64,000 nucleotides of DNA from CAZKRL01 sp964555295 (GTDB taxonomy: Bacteria > Bacteroidota > Bacteroidia > Flavobacteriales_D > Sanyastnellaceae). Below, piece after piece: positions 53,224-63,231 of the stretch. Each line of letters starts with the position of its first letter. Within the stretch, counting starts at the first letter, position 1. Position numbers and translations under genes: made by a program. Under the pieces are notes generated by a model, which was given only the letters and a program-made list of their open reading frames with translations, was not told the DNA's origin and did no database searches. The stretch covers positions 48,160 to 112,159 of the forward strand of contig CAZKRL010000004.1 in the NCBI GenBank assembly GCA_964555295.1. The letters run 5' to 3'.

Positions 53224-53732
53224 GGTGAGGGTTTCTTCTCGGCCTTTATGGAGTATAGCAATGGTGTATTCGGCTGTACTTGATTTGTGAGTCCTGTAAG
53301 GCCATAGGCAAGGTGCGACGGGATAATGAATATGCCGCTATCACCCATGCACATCATCTTGAGCGCTTGGTGCACACCGGCTTCCGAAACGTCATTATCC
53401 ACATGAACGATTTTATTACCCTCCAATAAGGATGTTTTGAAGGGAGGTATTTCTAACGTTGATACCTTTTGCTGAATTCCAACTTCTGCGCCCGTTCGAA
53501 TTGTATCGTTAGAGCCACGTGAATATATCTTATAGAAGATGCCTGTATTACTCTCCGACATCTCCCATTTCAGCGTGTCAATGTATGTCTGGATGTATTC
53601 TATTTCAGCATGGTGTTGTCTCTTGTTCAACTCAATGAGTTCATTGGGAGATATGGTAGGATTGCCTCCTGTTTTGCCGTTGCTGCAAGCCCATATCGCG
53701 AGGCAATTCAAATACATCAAATAACGAATCAT
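53220..53732 (-). CDS. GldI-like FKBP-type peptidyl-prolyl isomerase lipoprotein
   Basis: A 170-residue precursor with lipobox CLAIWAC. The FKBP domain (residues ~75-165) shows EVGIQQKVSTLE, then HQALKMMCMGDSGIFIIPSHLAYGL, where the SHLAYG active-site turn is kept, and VQPNTPLLYSI. GldI of Flavobacterium is a lipoprotein of this type needed for gliding, and it also sits next to a DHH phosphoesterase gene. Assignment to GldI itself rather than a paralogue is likely but not certain. It overlaps nrnA and the next FKBP gene by 4 bases each. Confidence 0.8.
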   Translation of the reverse strand: MIRYLMYLNCLAIWACSNGKTGGNPTISPNELIELNKRQHHAEIEYIQTYIDTLKWEMSESNTGIFYKIYSRGSNDTIRTGAEVGIQQKVSTLEIPPFKTSLLEGNKIVHVDNDVSEAGVHQALKMMCMGDSGIFIIPSHLAYGLTGLTNQVQPNTPLLYSIKAEKKPSP

Positions 53733-54754
53733 GATTCTCTTATCTCGGTTGCGTATTGATGGAGCAGCGTTTCAAATTTCATCAGAACATTCTGCATTGA
53801 ATCTGCACTGCTGCCGCCGGCTGCGTGAAAATGACCACCGCCGTTCCAATGGGTTCTTGCAAACGTGTTTACATCGAATTGTCCTTTGGATCGAAAGGAT
53901 GTTTTGATTTCGTTGTTTCCTTCACGAAAAAATGCAGCCAGTTTAACTCCCTTGATACTGAGTGCGTAATTCACCAATCCTTCAGCATCTCCCTGGCGAT
54001 AAGCATGAGCCTTAAGCTCTCCTGCGTCAAGCCATATCCATGCAGTACATCCATCAGCGCTGATATTCAACTTTTGATGAAGCGAATACCCTACAAGTTT
54101 CAATCGTTCAGGTAATTGTGTGTCATAAACAGCCCTGTGAATGGCGGCATGATCGATACCGATTTCCATCAATTGCGCTACTATGCGATGTGTTTCAGCC
54201 GTGACGCTGTCAAATCTGAATGATCCCGTATCTGTCATAATGCCGCAGTAGATGGCGGCCCCCGCTTCTTTTTTTATGTGCTGCTCAAATTTGCACAGGT
54301 GAGCAAATCTGTATATCATCTCGCATGTACTGCATGCGCTGGTATCACTCATAGTTACAACAGGAAAGGATGCGGGTTGTTGGTGGTGATCAATCATGAT
54401 TGCAGGTGCAGCGCAAGTACTGAGTTTTTCTTCAAGTTCTTTTCCTACCCTTCCAAAATGGTTATAGTCACATACAAAAAGCAAGTCGCATGCGGCCACT
54501 GATTGTTCCACTTGCTCTTTATCGCTTTCAAAGACCCTGTATTTCACACCCTGAAGCATCCATCTGAGAAATTCGGGAGCTTCGTCTGGGAGAATAATTT
54601 CGCATTCTTTTCCATAGGATGTAAGAATATGGTACAGCGCCGTGGAAGAACCTATGGCATCTCCATCCGGATTTTTATGGGTAGAGATGAGTATACGCCG
54701 GGCATTATCAATTAGCCGCTTGCTCTTGTCTATTTCGTTTTGACCAAAATTCAT
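53729..54754 (-). CDS. nrnA: Bifunctional oligoribonuclease/PAP phosphatase NrnA (DHH/DHHA1)
   Basis: A 341-residue cytoplasmic phosphoesterase. DHH domain motifs: STHKNPDGDAIGSSTALY near the start, LLFVCDYNHFGRVG, and MIDDH-like IMIDHHQQPASFPV. The DHHA1 domain has HWNGGGHFHAAGGSS near the C-terminus, the GGGH substrate site. It degrades nanoRNAs and 3'-phosphoadenosine 5'-phosphate in organisms lacking Orn. First gene of a leftward chain with two FKBP lipoproteins, each joined by 4-base overlaps. Confidence 0.92.
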   Translation of the reverse strand: MNFGQNEIDKSKRLIDNARRILISTHKNPDGDAIGSSTALYHILTSYGKECEIILPDEAPEFLRWMLQGVKYRVFESDKEQVEQSVAACDLLFVCDYNHFGRVGKELEEKLSTCAAPAIMIDHHQQPASFPVVTMSDTSACSTCEMIYRFAHLCKFEQHIKKEAGAAIYCGIMTDTGSFRFDSVTAETHRIVAQLMEIGIDHAAIHRAVYDTQLPERLKLVGYSLHQKLNISADGCTAWIWLDAGELKAHAYRQGDAEGLVNYALSIKGVKLAAFFREGNNEIKTSFRSKGQFDVNTFARTHWNGGGHFHAAGGSSADSMQNVLMKFETLLHQYATEIRES

Positions 54755-54871
54755 AATGGGTAAAAGTAAATGAATTGACGTCCGTGTGTCTTGCGTTATA
54801 TCAAGAGTTGTTGATCCTATTCATTCAAGTTATTCCGCTGCTAGGTTCAAGTTCGATGCATCATTCCAAAA

Positions 54872-54902
54872 GCAAAAGAGCCGCATCTCGCGGCTCTTTT
54901 GC
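54872..54902 (-). terminator. Strong hairpin terminator of the rplJL-rpoBC operon
   Basis: GCAAAAGAGCCGC (54872-54884) and GCGGCTCTTTTGC (54890-54902) form a perfect 13-bp stem with a 5-base loop, 15 bases after the rpoC stop. On the minus strand the 3' arm ends in CTTTTGCTTTTGG, giving the U-rich part. Confidence 0.8.
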
Positions 54903-54916
54903 AATATTCAGTTGGA

Positions 54917-57900
54917 TTATGATGGCGTCACATCCGAAGGTATCGCCTCGCGCTTTGCCATGAGACTTACATACTCTTCGCTGCTGCCTACAATCATTTT
55001 CTGGAACTTCCTTACACCCGTTCCTGCAGGTATCGGGTGACCCACAATTACGTTTTCTTTCAAGCCCGCCAATCCATCGGTCTTACCCTGAACGGCTGCC
55101 TCATTAAGTACTTTGGTGGTTTCCTGGAAGGACGCCGCCGAAATCCATGAGTCGGTCTGAAGCGACGCGCGGGTAATACCCTGCAACATCGGTCTTGCGG
55201 TAGCCGTGATGGCCTCTCTGGCAACTATCTCCGCGCGGTCTTTGCGCTTCAATTGTGAATTCTCATCGCGAAGGTTACGCACCGAAATGATCTGACCTAC
55301 TTTGTATCGGTCACTATCACCGGCATCAGTAACTACCATCTTATCAAACAACAATTCATTCTCTTCAAGGAATTCCGCCTTGTCTACGTTGGTGCCCTCA
55401 AGGAAGCGAGTGTCACCCGCATCCTGAATTTCCACCTTGCGCATCATCTGACGAACGATTACTTCGAAGTGCTTGTCATTGATTTTCACACCCTGCAAAC
55501 GATATACCTCCTGAATTTCATTCACCAGATATTCTTGCACCGCAGTCGGGCCCTGAATGTCGAGAATATCACCCGGTGAAATAGCTCCGTCAGATAATTG
55601 CATACCCGCACGAACGAAGTCACCATCTTGCACCAGGATGTGCTTGGACAATGGAATGAGATATTTTTTCTCTTCACCAGTTCTTGCTTTAACGGATATC
55701 TCGCGGTTACCACGCTTGATTTTGCCGTACTCTACGATACCATCAATTTCTGACACTACAGCCGGATTGGATGGATTTCTCGCCTCAAACAATTCTGTTA
55801 CACGTGGCAGACCTCCGGTGATGTCACCTGTCTTGCCCGACATTCTTGGAATCTTTACGAGGATTGTTCCTTTCTCAACTTTCTGCTTGTCTTCAATGTT
55901 CAAGTGAGCTCCCACAGGCAGTGAATACACTTTCACTACTTCTTTGTTGCGAATGATTTCAATCGACGGGTTCTTCTTCTTGTCTTTGGTTTCAATGATG
56001 ATTTTCTCAGAGAATCCGGTTTGCTCGTCAAGCTCAGTCTTGAATGTGATGCCTTCTTCCACCGCATCAAACTTGATGGTACCACTTTCTTCAGTGATGA
56101 TGACGCTGTTGTATGGATCCCATTCACAAATCTTGTCGCCCTTCTTTACAGTTTGACCTGGCATTGCGAATAATGTTGCACCGTATGGGATGTTAGCGGT
56201 TGTCAAAACAATACCGCTGTTTCCATCTACAATCTTCATTTCAGAAGAGCGTGATACAACAATGATTTTCTTATCGGCTTTTGACTCGCTGTCTGCGGAT
56301 TCTACCGTTCTCAACTCATCAATCTCAACTACACCATTGTATTTGGCCCGGATTTCAGTTTCGATAGATCCACCGCCGGCAGCACCCCCTGTGTGGAAGG
56401 TTCTCAATGTAAGCTGCGTACCCGGCTCACCAATGGACTGTGCGGCAATAACACCTACTGCCAACCCGTCTTGCACAAGTTTCGCAGTTGCAAGGTCACG
56501 GCCGTAACATTTCGCACATACTCCGCGCTTGCTTTCGCATGTGAGCACCGAGCGAATCTCAAGTTCTTCTATTCCAGCGGCCTCAATTTTATCGGCTGAG
56601 AAGTGGTCAATTTGATCACCTGTCTCGATGATCATTTCGCCTGTCTCAGGATGAACAACATCATGCACACTTGTGCGACCTAAAATGCGCTCACGCAAAG
56701 TTTCTACAACCTCATCAGATTTCTTCAGTGCCGTAGCAACTATGCCCCGCAGTGTTCCGCAATCCACTTCATTGATGATTACATCTTGGGCAACGTCAAC
56801 GAGACGACGAGTCAGATATCCTGCGTCCGCCGTCTTCAAAGCTGTATCTGCGAGACCTTTACGTGCACCGTGCGTAGAGATGAAGTACTCAAGGATGGAA
56901 AGTCCTTCCTTGAAATTCGCGAGAATCGGATTCTCGATGATGTCTTGACCACCCATCGCTGCATTCTTCTGCGGCTTTGCCATAAGACCTCTCATACCCG
57001 CAAGCTGACGAATCTGTTCTTTAGAACCGCGCGCTCCGGAGTCGAACATCATGTAGATGCTATTGAATCCTTCCTGGTCGTTTTTCAAACGATCCATCAG
57101 GATGTTGGTCAACTTGGAGTTGGTGTTGGTCCAAATGTCAATGATCTGGTTGTAACGCTCGTTGTTGGTAATCAGACCCATGTTGTAGCTGTCGAATACT
57201 TCCTGCACTTTGGAAGTAGCATCGCCAACGAGTTTTTCTTTCTCGGCTGGAATAACCACATCAGTGAGCTTGAACGACAATCCACCTCTGAAGGCCCAAT
57301 AGAACCCGAGGTCTTTCATGTCGTCGAGGAATTTTGAAGTACGGGCAATTCCAACGTGCTTGAGAATATCGCCGATGATATCTCTCAGCGCCTTCTTCGT
57401 GAGGAGCTGATTGATATAACCTACTTCTTTAGGTACAATACGATTGAAGATTACACGGCCACAAGTGGTTTCGATAATGCTGGATTTTCCATCATTGTCT
57501 GTCCATCTTACTTTGATATTAGCATGAAGATCCAGTTGGCCTTCGTTGAATGCAATGGTTACTTCTTCTTCAGAATAGTAAGTCTTGTTTTCGCCTTTGG
57601 CAGGATGTTCTTTGGTACCTTTTCTTGACTTGGTGATGTAGTATAGACCGAGTACCATGTCCTGCGAGGGAACGGTGATCGGCGCACCATTGGCGGGATT
57701 TAAAATGTTGTGCGATGCCAACATCAGCAACTGCGCCTCCAATATGGCAGCATGTCCGAGGGGCACGTGCACCGCCATCTGGTCACCATCGAAGTCGGCG
57801 TTGAATGCAGTACATACCAGCGGATGCAACTGAATGGCTTTGCCTTCAATCAACTTGGGTTGGAAAGATTGAATCCCCAGTCGGTGCAGGGTAGGGGCAC

Positions 57901-59227
57901 GGTTCAACAAAACGGGATGACCCTTGAGCACATTCTCAAGAATATCCCAAACCACGGCCTCTTTTTTATCTACGATTTTCTTCGCACTCTTCACAGTCTT
58001 TACAATGCCTCTTTCAATCATCTTACGGATGATGAAGGGTTTGAAAAGCTCTGCCGCCATGTCTTTAGGCAAACCGCACTCATGCAGTTTCATGTCTGGA
58101 CCAACGACAATAACGGAACGTGCACTGTAGTCAACACGCTTTCCCAAAAGGTTTTGACGGAAACGTCCTTGCTTACCTTTCAACGAGTCTGAAAGAGATT
58201 TGAGCGGACGATTGGATTCAGTTTTAACAGCGGAAGATTTGCGTGAGTTATCGTAAAGCGAGTCTACCGCCTCTTGCAGCATACGCTTCTCATTGCGCAA
58301 AATCACATCTGGAGCTTTGATTTCTACAAGACGCTTCAAACGATTGTTGCGGATGATCACCCTGCGGTACAAATCGTTGAGGTCGGAAGTAGCAAAACGA
58401 CCGCCATCGAGTGGAACGAGTGGACGTAATTCGGGCGGAATTACAGGCACCACTTTCGTAATCATCCACTCTGGACGATTCACTACGCGCGTATTGGCAT
58501 CGCGGAATGATTCCACTACCTGAAGACGCTTCAATGCTTCGTTTTTACGTTGCTGCGATGTTTCAGTGTTGGCTTTGTGACGCAGCTCATAGCTCAACTC
58601 ATCCAACTTCACGCGCGACAATAATTCATACAATGCCTCTGCTCCCATTTTCGCAAGGAATTTATTGGGGTCTTTGTCGTCGAGGTATTGATTCTCTTTT
58701 GGCAATCGGTCGCTGATCTCGAGATATTCTTCTTCTGTGAGGAAGTCGTAGTCAACGATAGCAGCGCCATCCGGACGTGTTGCGCCACCGGCGTTAATCA
58801 CCACATAGCGTTCGTAATAAATAATCTGATCAAGTTTCTTGGTGGGAAGTCCCAACAAATAACCAATCTTATTGGGTAATGAACGGAAATACCATATGTG
58901 CGCAACAGGCACACTTAATGTGATATGCCCTGTGCGTTCGCGGCGCACCTTCTTTTCCGTAACCTCTACACCACAACGGTCACAAACGATACCCTTGTAT
59001 CGAATGCGCTTGTATTTACCACAATGGCATTCGTAATCTTTTACCGGACCGAAAATTTTCTCACAGAACAGACCATCTCGCTCTGGCTTGTAGGTTCTGT
59101 AATTGATGGTTTCCGGCTTCAGAATTTCTCCGCTGGATCGCTCCAGGATTTCCTCAGGTGAGGCAAGACTGATGGTGATGGATCTAAAATCACTCGTCTG
59201 TCTGTTGGTCTTTTTGCCCTGTATCAT
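54917..59227 (-). CDS. rpoC: DNA-directed RNA polymerase subunit beta'
   Basis: A 1436-residue beta' subunit. The N-terminal zinc ribbon is YECHCGKYKRIRYKGIVCDR followed by CGVEV; the catalytic Mg site is NADFDGDQMAVH; later blocks include RNAPTLHRLGIQSFQP, the trigger-loop neighbourhood (RAPCVE-equivalent region) and GEPGTQLTLRTFHTGG. The second zinc site CESKRGVCAKCYGRDL is intact. Normal length for Bacteroidota, which carry a moderate insertion. It follows rpoB by 26 bases and ends at a strong terminator. Confidence 0.98.
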   Translation of the reverse strand: MIQGKKTNRQTSDFRSITISLASPEEILERSSGEILKPETINYRTYKPERDGLFCEKIFGPVKDYECHCGKYKRIRYKGIVCDRCGVEVTEKKVRRERTGHITLSVPVAHIWYFRSLPNKIGYLLGLPTKKLDQIIYYERYVVINAGGATRPDGAAIVDYDFLTEEEYLEISDRLPKENQYLDDKDPNKFLAKMGAEALYELLSRVKLDELSYELRHKANTETSQQRKNEALKRLQVVESFRDANTRVVNRPEWMITKVVPVIPPELRPLVPLDGGRFATSDLNDLYRRVIIRNNRLKRLVEIKAPDVILRNEKRMLQEAVDSLYDNSRKSSAVKTESNRPLKSLSDSLKGKQGRFRQNLLGKRVDYSARSVIVVGPDMKLHECGLPKDMAAELFKPFIIRKMIERGIVKTVKSAKKIVDKKEAVVWDILENVLKGHPVLLNRAPTLHRLGIQSFQPKLIEGKAIQLHPLVCTAFNADFDGDQMAVHVPLGHAAILEAQLLMLASHNILNPANGAPITVPSQDMVLGLYYITKSRKGTKEHPAKGENKTYYSEEEVTIAFNEGQLDLHANIKVRWTDNDGKSSIIETTCGRVIFNRIVPKEVGYINQLLTKKALRDIIGDILKHVGIARTSKFLDDMKDLGFYWAFRGGLSFKLTDVVIPAEKEKLVGDATSKVQEVFDSYNMGLITNNERYNQIIDIWTNTNSKLTNILMDRLKNDQEGFNSIYMMFDSGARGSKEQIRQLAGMRGLMAKPQKNAAMGGQDIIENPILANFKEGLSILEYFISTHGARKGLADTALKTADAGYLTRRLVDVAQDVIINEVDCGTLRGIVATALKKSDEVVETLRERILGRTSVHDVVHPETGEMIIETGDQIDHFSADKIEAAGIEELEIRSVLTCESKRGVCAKCYGRDLATAKLVQDGLAVGVIAAQSIGEPGTQLTLRTFHTGGAAGGGSIETEIRAKYNGVVEIDELRTVESADSESKADKKIIVVSRSSEMKIVDGNSGIVLTTANIPYGATLFAMPGQTVKKGDKICEWDPYNSVIITEESGTIKFDAVEEGITFKTELDEQTGFSEKIIIETKDKKKNPSIEIIRNKEVVKVYSLPVGAHLNIEDKQKVEKGTILVKIPRMSGKTGDITGGLPRVTELFEARNPSNPAVVSEIDGIVEYGKIKRGNREISVKARTGEEKKYLIPLSKHILVQDGDFVRAGMQLSDGAISPGDILDIQGPTAVQEYLVNEIQEVYRLQGVKINDKHFEVIVRQMMRKVEIQDAGDTRFLEGTNVDKAEFLEENELLFDKMVVTDAGDSDRYKVGQIISVRNLRDENSQLKRKDRAEIVAREAITATARPMLQGITRASLQTDSWISAASFQETTKVLNEAAVQGKTDGLAGLKENVIVGHPIPAGTGVRKFQKMIVGSSEEYVSLMAKREAIPSDVTPS

Positions 59228-59253
59228 AGGTTGATATTGTCTTTAGAGGTTTA

Positions 59254-62200
59254 TCAGTTTTCGTTTAGCTTAATGTTCAGTCCGAGACCACGCAGTTCAT
59301 GCAACAATACGTTGAATGACTCCGGAATGCCCGGCACTGGCATGGTTTCACCTTTCACAATGCATTCGTAGGCTTTGGCTCGGCCCATAACATCGTCGGA
59401 TTTGACAGTGAGGATTTCCTGAAGGATGTTAGCCGCACCGAATGCTTCCAGTGCCCATACTTCCATCTCTCCGAAACGCTGTCCACCAAACTGCGCCTTA
59501 CCACCCAGCGGCTGCTGCGTAATAAGTGAGTATGGCCCGATGGAACGTGCGTGCATCTTGTCATCCACCATGTGGCTCAATTTGATCATGTAGATCACAC
59601 CCACTGTGGCCGGCTGTTCGAAGCGCATACCGGTACCGCCATCGTAGAGATAGGTCACACCCCAATCTGGAACACCCGCCGCGCGCGTTTCGTTCAGGAT
59701 ATCATCGAGCGATGCTCCATCGAAAATTGGCGTTGCGAATTTCTTTCCGGTCTTAATTCCCGCCCATCCCAAAACAGTTTCGTAAATCTGTCCGAGGTTC
59801 ATACGGGAAGGTACACCGAGTGGGTTAAGAACGATATCTACAGGTGTTCCGTCTTCCAGGAATGGCATGTCTTCATCACGAACGATTTTCGCAACGATAC
59901 CTTTGTTTCCGTGACGGCCCGCCATCTTATCACCCACGCGAAGCTTACGCTTTTGAGCAATATGCACTTTCGCGAGTTTCACAATTCCTGCAGGTAGTTC
60001 ATCACCCACAGTGAGCTGGAATTTCTGACGCTTATAAGCACCTAATACTTCGTTGTATCGAAGGTTGTAGTTGTGAATACAGCGCTTCACCATGTTGTTG
60101 ATGCTGTCTTCTTTCGTCCATCCTTCAGCATTGAGAACACTGAAATCGAGCGTCAACAATGCTTTGGAAGTGAATTTCACACCCTTCTTGATTTGTTCCT
60201 CCTTGAAGTAGTTGTAAACTCCTTGTGATGTGCTATCCCCAAGGATTTCGATGAGTTTCTCAACCAAAAGTTTTTTGAGATCAGCTACTTCCTTTTCATG
60301 CTCACGATCCAAAGCATCCAATACTGCTTTGTCATTGCCTTTTGCAGCGGGCTTCTTTTCTTTAGAACTGCGAGAGAACAATTTCTTGTCGATGATGGTT
60401 CCGGTAACACTTGGTGGAACCTTGAGAGATGCGTCTTTCACATCTCCTGCCTTATCACCAAAGATGGCGCGCAACAGTTTTTCTTCCGGTGTTGGATCGG
60501 TCTCACCTTTAGGAGTGATTTTGCCGATGAGAATATCACCTTCTTTTACTTCGGCTCCGATGCGAATGATACCATTCTCATCAAGATCTCTCGTAGCTTC
60601 TTCGCTAACGTTAGGAATATCTGGAGTCAATTCTTCTACACCACGTTTGGTATCGCGCACTTCGGTAGAATATTCTTCAACGTGAATGGATGTGAAAATA
60701 TCGTCACGAACCACACGCTCACTAATAACAATCGCATCTTCGAAGTTGTATCCTTTCCAAGGCATGAATGCCACTTTGAGGTTTCTTCCAAGGGCAAGGT
60801 CACCGCCTTTTGTCGAGTAACCTTCAACAAGGATTTGGCCTTGCGTTACGCGCTCACCTTTGGCAACGAGCGGACGTAAATTCACTGAAGTACTTTGGTT
60901 GGTCTTCATGAACTTGCGCACGTTGTAGGTTTTGACGGGTGAACTGAAACTAACCAATTCATCTTCAGCGCTGCGCTTGTATCGGATGCGAATCTCGTTG
61001 GCATCAACGTACTCCACGGTGCCATCACCTTCAGCAGTTAGCAGCACACGCGAGTCACCTGCTACGCGAAGTTCCAGGCCTGTACCCACCACTGGGGCCT
61101 CTGGCCTCATCAATGGTACTGCCTGACGCATCATGTTGGAACCCATCAGTGCGCGGTTGGCGTCATCGTGCTCAAGGAATGGAATCAGGGATGCAGCGAT
61201 CGAGGCAATCTGATTCGGTGCAACGTCCATCAGGTGCAAGTTAGACGGCTCAACAACAGGGAAGTCACCTACCAAGCGGGCTTTTACCGCATTTGTTTTG
61301 AAGTTGCCTTTTTCATCCATGTCGAGATTTGCCTGAGCAATCACCTTGGCATCTTCATCTTCAGCGGTGAGATAAACTACACTGCTGCTATTCATTTGGG
61401 CTTTGCCATTTTCCACCTTACGATAAGGCGTTTCAATGAAGCCAAGTCGGTTGATTTTTGCATACACGCAGAGGGATGAAATCAAACCGATATTCGGACC
61501 TTCCGGTGTTTCGATAGTGCAAAGTCTTCCGTAGTGTGTATAGTGAACGTCACGTACTTCGAAACCTGCGCGCTCGCGAGAGAGACCGCCGGGACCCAAG
61601 GCAGACATACGACGCTTGTGCGTAACCTCTGCGAGTGGATTGGTTTGGTCCATGAACTGTGAGAGCTGATTCGTTCCGAAAAACGAATTGATCACCGAAG
61701 AAAGCGTTTTTGCGTTGATAAGGTCGATAGGTGTAAACACCTCATTGTCCCTAACATTCATACGCTCACGGATGGTGCGTGCCATACGGGCAAGACCTAC
61801 AGCGAACTGATTGTACAATTGCTCACCCACCGTGCGCACGCGACGATTGGAAAGGTGATCGATATCATCTACATCGGCCTTGGAATTAACCAGCTCGATG
61901 AGGTATTTGATAATTTGAATGATGTCATCTTTGGTGAGTGTTCTGCTCTGCGACTCGTTGTTGCCCAGTTTACGGTTGATACGGAAACGTCCCACCTCAC
62001 CAAGGTCATAACGCTGTTCAGAGAAAAACAATTTGTCGATTACGCCGCGCGCGGTTTCCAAATCTGGTGGTTCTGCGTTACGGAGCTGACGGTAGATATA
62101 CTCAACAGCTTCTTTTTCCGAGTTGGAAGTATCTTTTTGAAGCGTATTGTGGATGAGTGTGAAATCTGCAGAGTTCGATTCTTCTTTGTGAAGAATGATA

Positions 62201-63078
62201 GATTTGGCTCCGCTCTCAGCGATAATGTCGATATGTTGGTTTTCCAGAACAGTTTCGCGATCGAGTACGACCTCATTACGTTCGATAGAAACCACCTCAC
62301 CGGTATCTTCATCCACGAAGTCTTCGATCCATGTTTTCAAAACACGTGCAGCAAGTCTTCTGCCAAGTACTCGTTGGATGGCGGCTTTAGACACTTTAAC
62401 TTCTTCTGCAAGGTTGAAGATTTCAAGAATTTGACGATCGCTTTCGTAACCGATAGCACGAAGCAGTGTGGTTACTGGAAGTTTCTTTTTACGATCGATG
62501 TAAGCGTACATCACGTTGTTGATGTCGGTTGCGAATTCAATCCATGAACCGCGGAACGGGATGATGCGTGCGCTGTACAGTTTGGTGCCATTGGCGTGGC
62601 GGCTCTGTCCGAAGAACACACCTGGAGAGCGGTGAAGTTGTGATACAATCACGCGCTCGGCTCCATTGATCACAAAGGATCCTTGAGGAGTCATATAAGG
62701 AATTGTACCGAGGTAAACGTCCTGCACGATGGTTTCAAAATCCTCGTGCTCAGGGTCGGTGCAATACAATTTCAATTTTGCTTTGAGAGGAACGCTGTAG
62801 GTTAGACCGCGTTCGATACACTCGTCGATGGTGTATCTTGGGGGATCGATGAAATAGTCTAAGAATTCCAGAACGAATTGATTTCTGGTATCTGTGATCG
62901 GAAAGTTTTCTGAGAACACCTTGAAAAGACCTTCGTTAGCCCGGTTCTCGGGATTGGTTTCCAACTGAAAAAACTCTCTGAAAGAGGCCAATTGAATTTC
63001 AAGAAAATCAGGGTATTCGTAAAAATTTTTTGCGGATGAAAAATCCTGTCGTCCGTCTGACTTTTTTATCGATGCCAT
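59254..63078 (-). CDS. rpoB: DNA-directed RNA polymerase subunit beta
   Basis: A 1274-residue beta subunit. Visible: the rifampicin region with NSFFGTNQLSQFMDQTNPLA, KRRMSALGPGGLSRERAGFE and VHYTHYGRLCTIETPEGPNI. The C-terminal part has GDKMAGRHGNKGIV, PLGVPSRMNLGQI and the final GGKAQFGGQRFGEMEVWALE. The rifampicin-pocket residues read in these blocks look like the sensitive type (S, D, H-region N in MDQTNPLAEVTHKRR, R and S). Start ATG at 63078 is the first in frame. Preceded by a 153-base spacer with a GC-rich hairpin. Confidence 0.98.
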   Translation of the reverse strand: MASIKKSDGRQDFSSAKNFYEYPDFLEIQLASFREFFQLETNPENRANEGLFKVFSENFPITDTRNQFVLEFLDYFIDPPRYTIDECIERGLTYSVPLKAKLKLYCTDPEHEDFETIVQDVYLGTIPYMTPQGSFVINGAERVIVSQLHRSPGVFFGQSRHANGTKLYSARIIPFRGSWIEFATDINNVMYAYIDRKKKLPVTTLLRAIGYESDRQILEIFNLAEEVKVSKAAIQRVLGRRLAARVLKTWIEDFVDEDTGEVVSIERNEVVLDRETVLENQHIDIIAESGAKSIILHKEESNSADFTLIHNTLQKDTSNSEKEAVEYIYRQLRNAEPPDLETARGVIDKLFFSEQRYDLGEVGRFRINRKLGNNESQSRTLTKDDIIQIIKYLIELVNSKADVDDIDHLSNRRVRTVGEQLYNQFAVGLARMARTIRERMNVRDNEVFTPIDLINAKTLSSVINSFFGTNQLSQFMDQTNPLAEVTHKRRMSALGPGGLSRERAGFEVRDVHYTHYGRLCTIETPEGPNIGLISSLCVYAKINRLGFIETPYRKVENGKAQMNSSSVVYLTAEDEDAKVIAQANLDMDEKGNFKTNAVKARLVGDFPVVEPSNLHLMDVAPNQIASIAASLIPFLEHDDANRALMGSNMMRQAVPLMRPEAPVVGTGLELRVAGDSRVLLTAEGDGTVEYVDANEIRIRYKRSAEDELVSFSSPVKTYNVRKFMKTNQSTSVNLRPLVAKGERVTQGQILVEGYSTKGGDLALGRNLKVAFMPWKGYNFEDAIVISERVVRDDIFTSIHVEEYSTEVRDTKRGVEELTPDIPNVSEEATRDLDENGIIRIGAEVKEGDILIGKITPKGETDPTPEEKLLRAIFGDKAGDVKDASLKVPPSVTGTIIDKKLFSRSSKEKKPAAKGNDKAVLDALDREHEKEVADLKKLLVEKLIEILGDSTSQGVYNYFKEEQIKKGVKFTSKALLTLDFSVLNAEGWTKEDSINNMVKRCIHNYNLRYNEVLGAYKRQKFQLTVGDELPAGIVKLAKVHIAQKRKLRVGDKMAGRHGNKGIVAKIVRDEDMPFLEDGTPVDIVLNPLGVPSRMNLGQIYETVLGWAGIKTGKKFATPIFDGASLDDILNETRAAGVPDWGVTYLYDGGTGMRFEQPATVGVIYMIKLSHMVDDKMHARSIGPYSLITQQPLGGKAQFGGQRFGEMEVWALEAFGAANILQEILTVKSDDVMGRAKAYECIVKGETMPVPGIPESFNVLLHELRGLGLNIKLNEN

Positions 63079-63166
63079 CGAATTTTTAATTTGAATGATA
63101 CTTAATACAGTGGCGGTTGATGCATTTTAACCTGTGCCAACCGGAGCAGGGGAGGGGGGCTGTAAA

Positions 63167-63216
63167 CCGGACAAGGCCACTCACGCGCAGGGTTTGCGCA
63201 TGAGGGCCTGAACCGG
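63167..63216 (-). promoter_or_regulatory. GC-rich hairpin in the rplL-rpoB spacer
   Basis: Nested complementary arms CCGG / GGCC / CTCA / GCGCA (63167-63189) pair with TGCGC / TGAG / GGCC / CCGG (63195-63216) around a GGGTT loop, with small mismatches. There is no T-run, so it is not an intrinsic terminator. It could be an RNA processing site or attenuator between L7/L12 and RNA polymerase genes (inference). A C-rich run follows it on the minus strand (63147-63159). Confidence 0.5.
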
Positions 63217-63231
63217 AATCAGATGTTGTAA

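Noticed and set aside
56786..57337. A 183-codon open frame on the + strand opposite rpoC
   Set aside because: Antisense shadow of the conserved rpoC coding sequence, with no start context or homologous motif.
61819..62547. A 242-codon open frame on the + strand opposite rpoB
   Set aside because: It is antisense to a highly conserved part of rpoB, has biased composition rich in Phe and Ile as expected of a shadow frame, and resembles no family.
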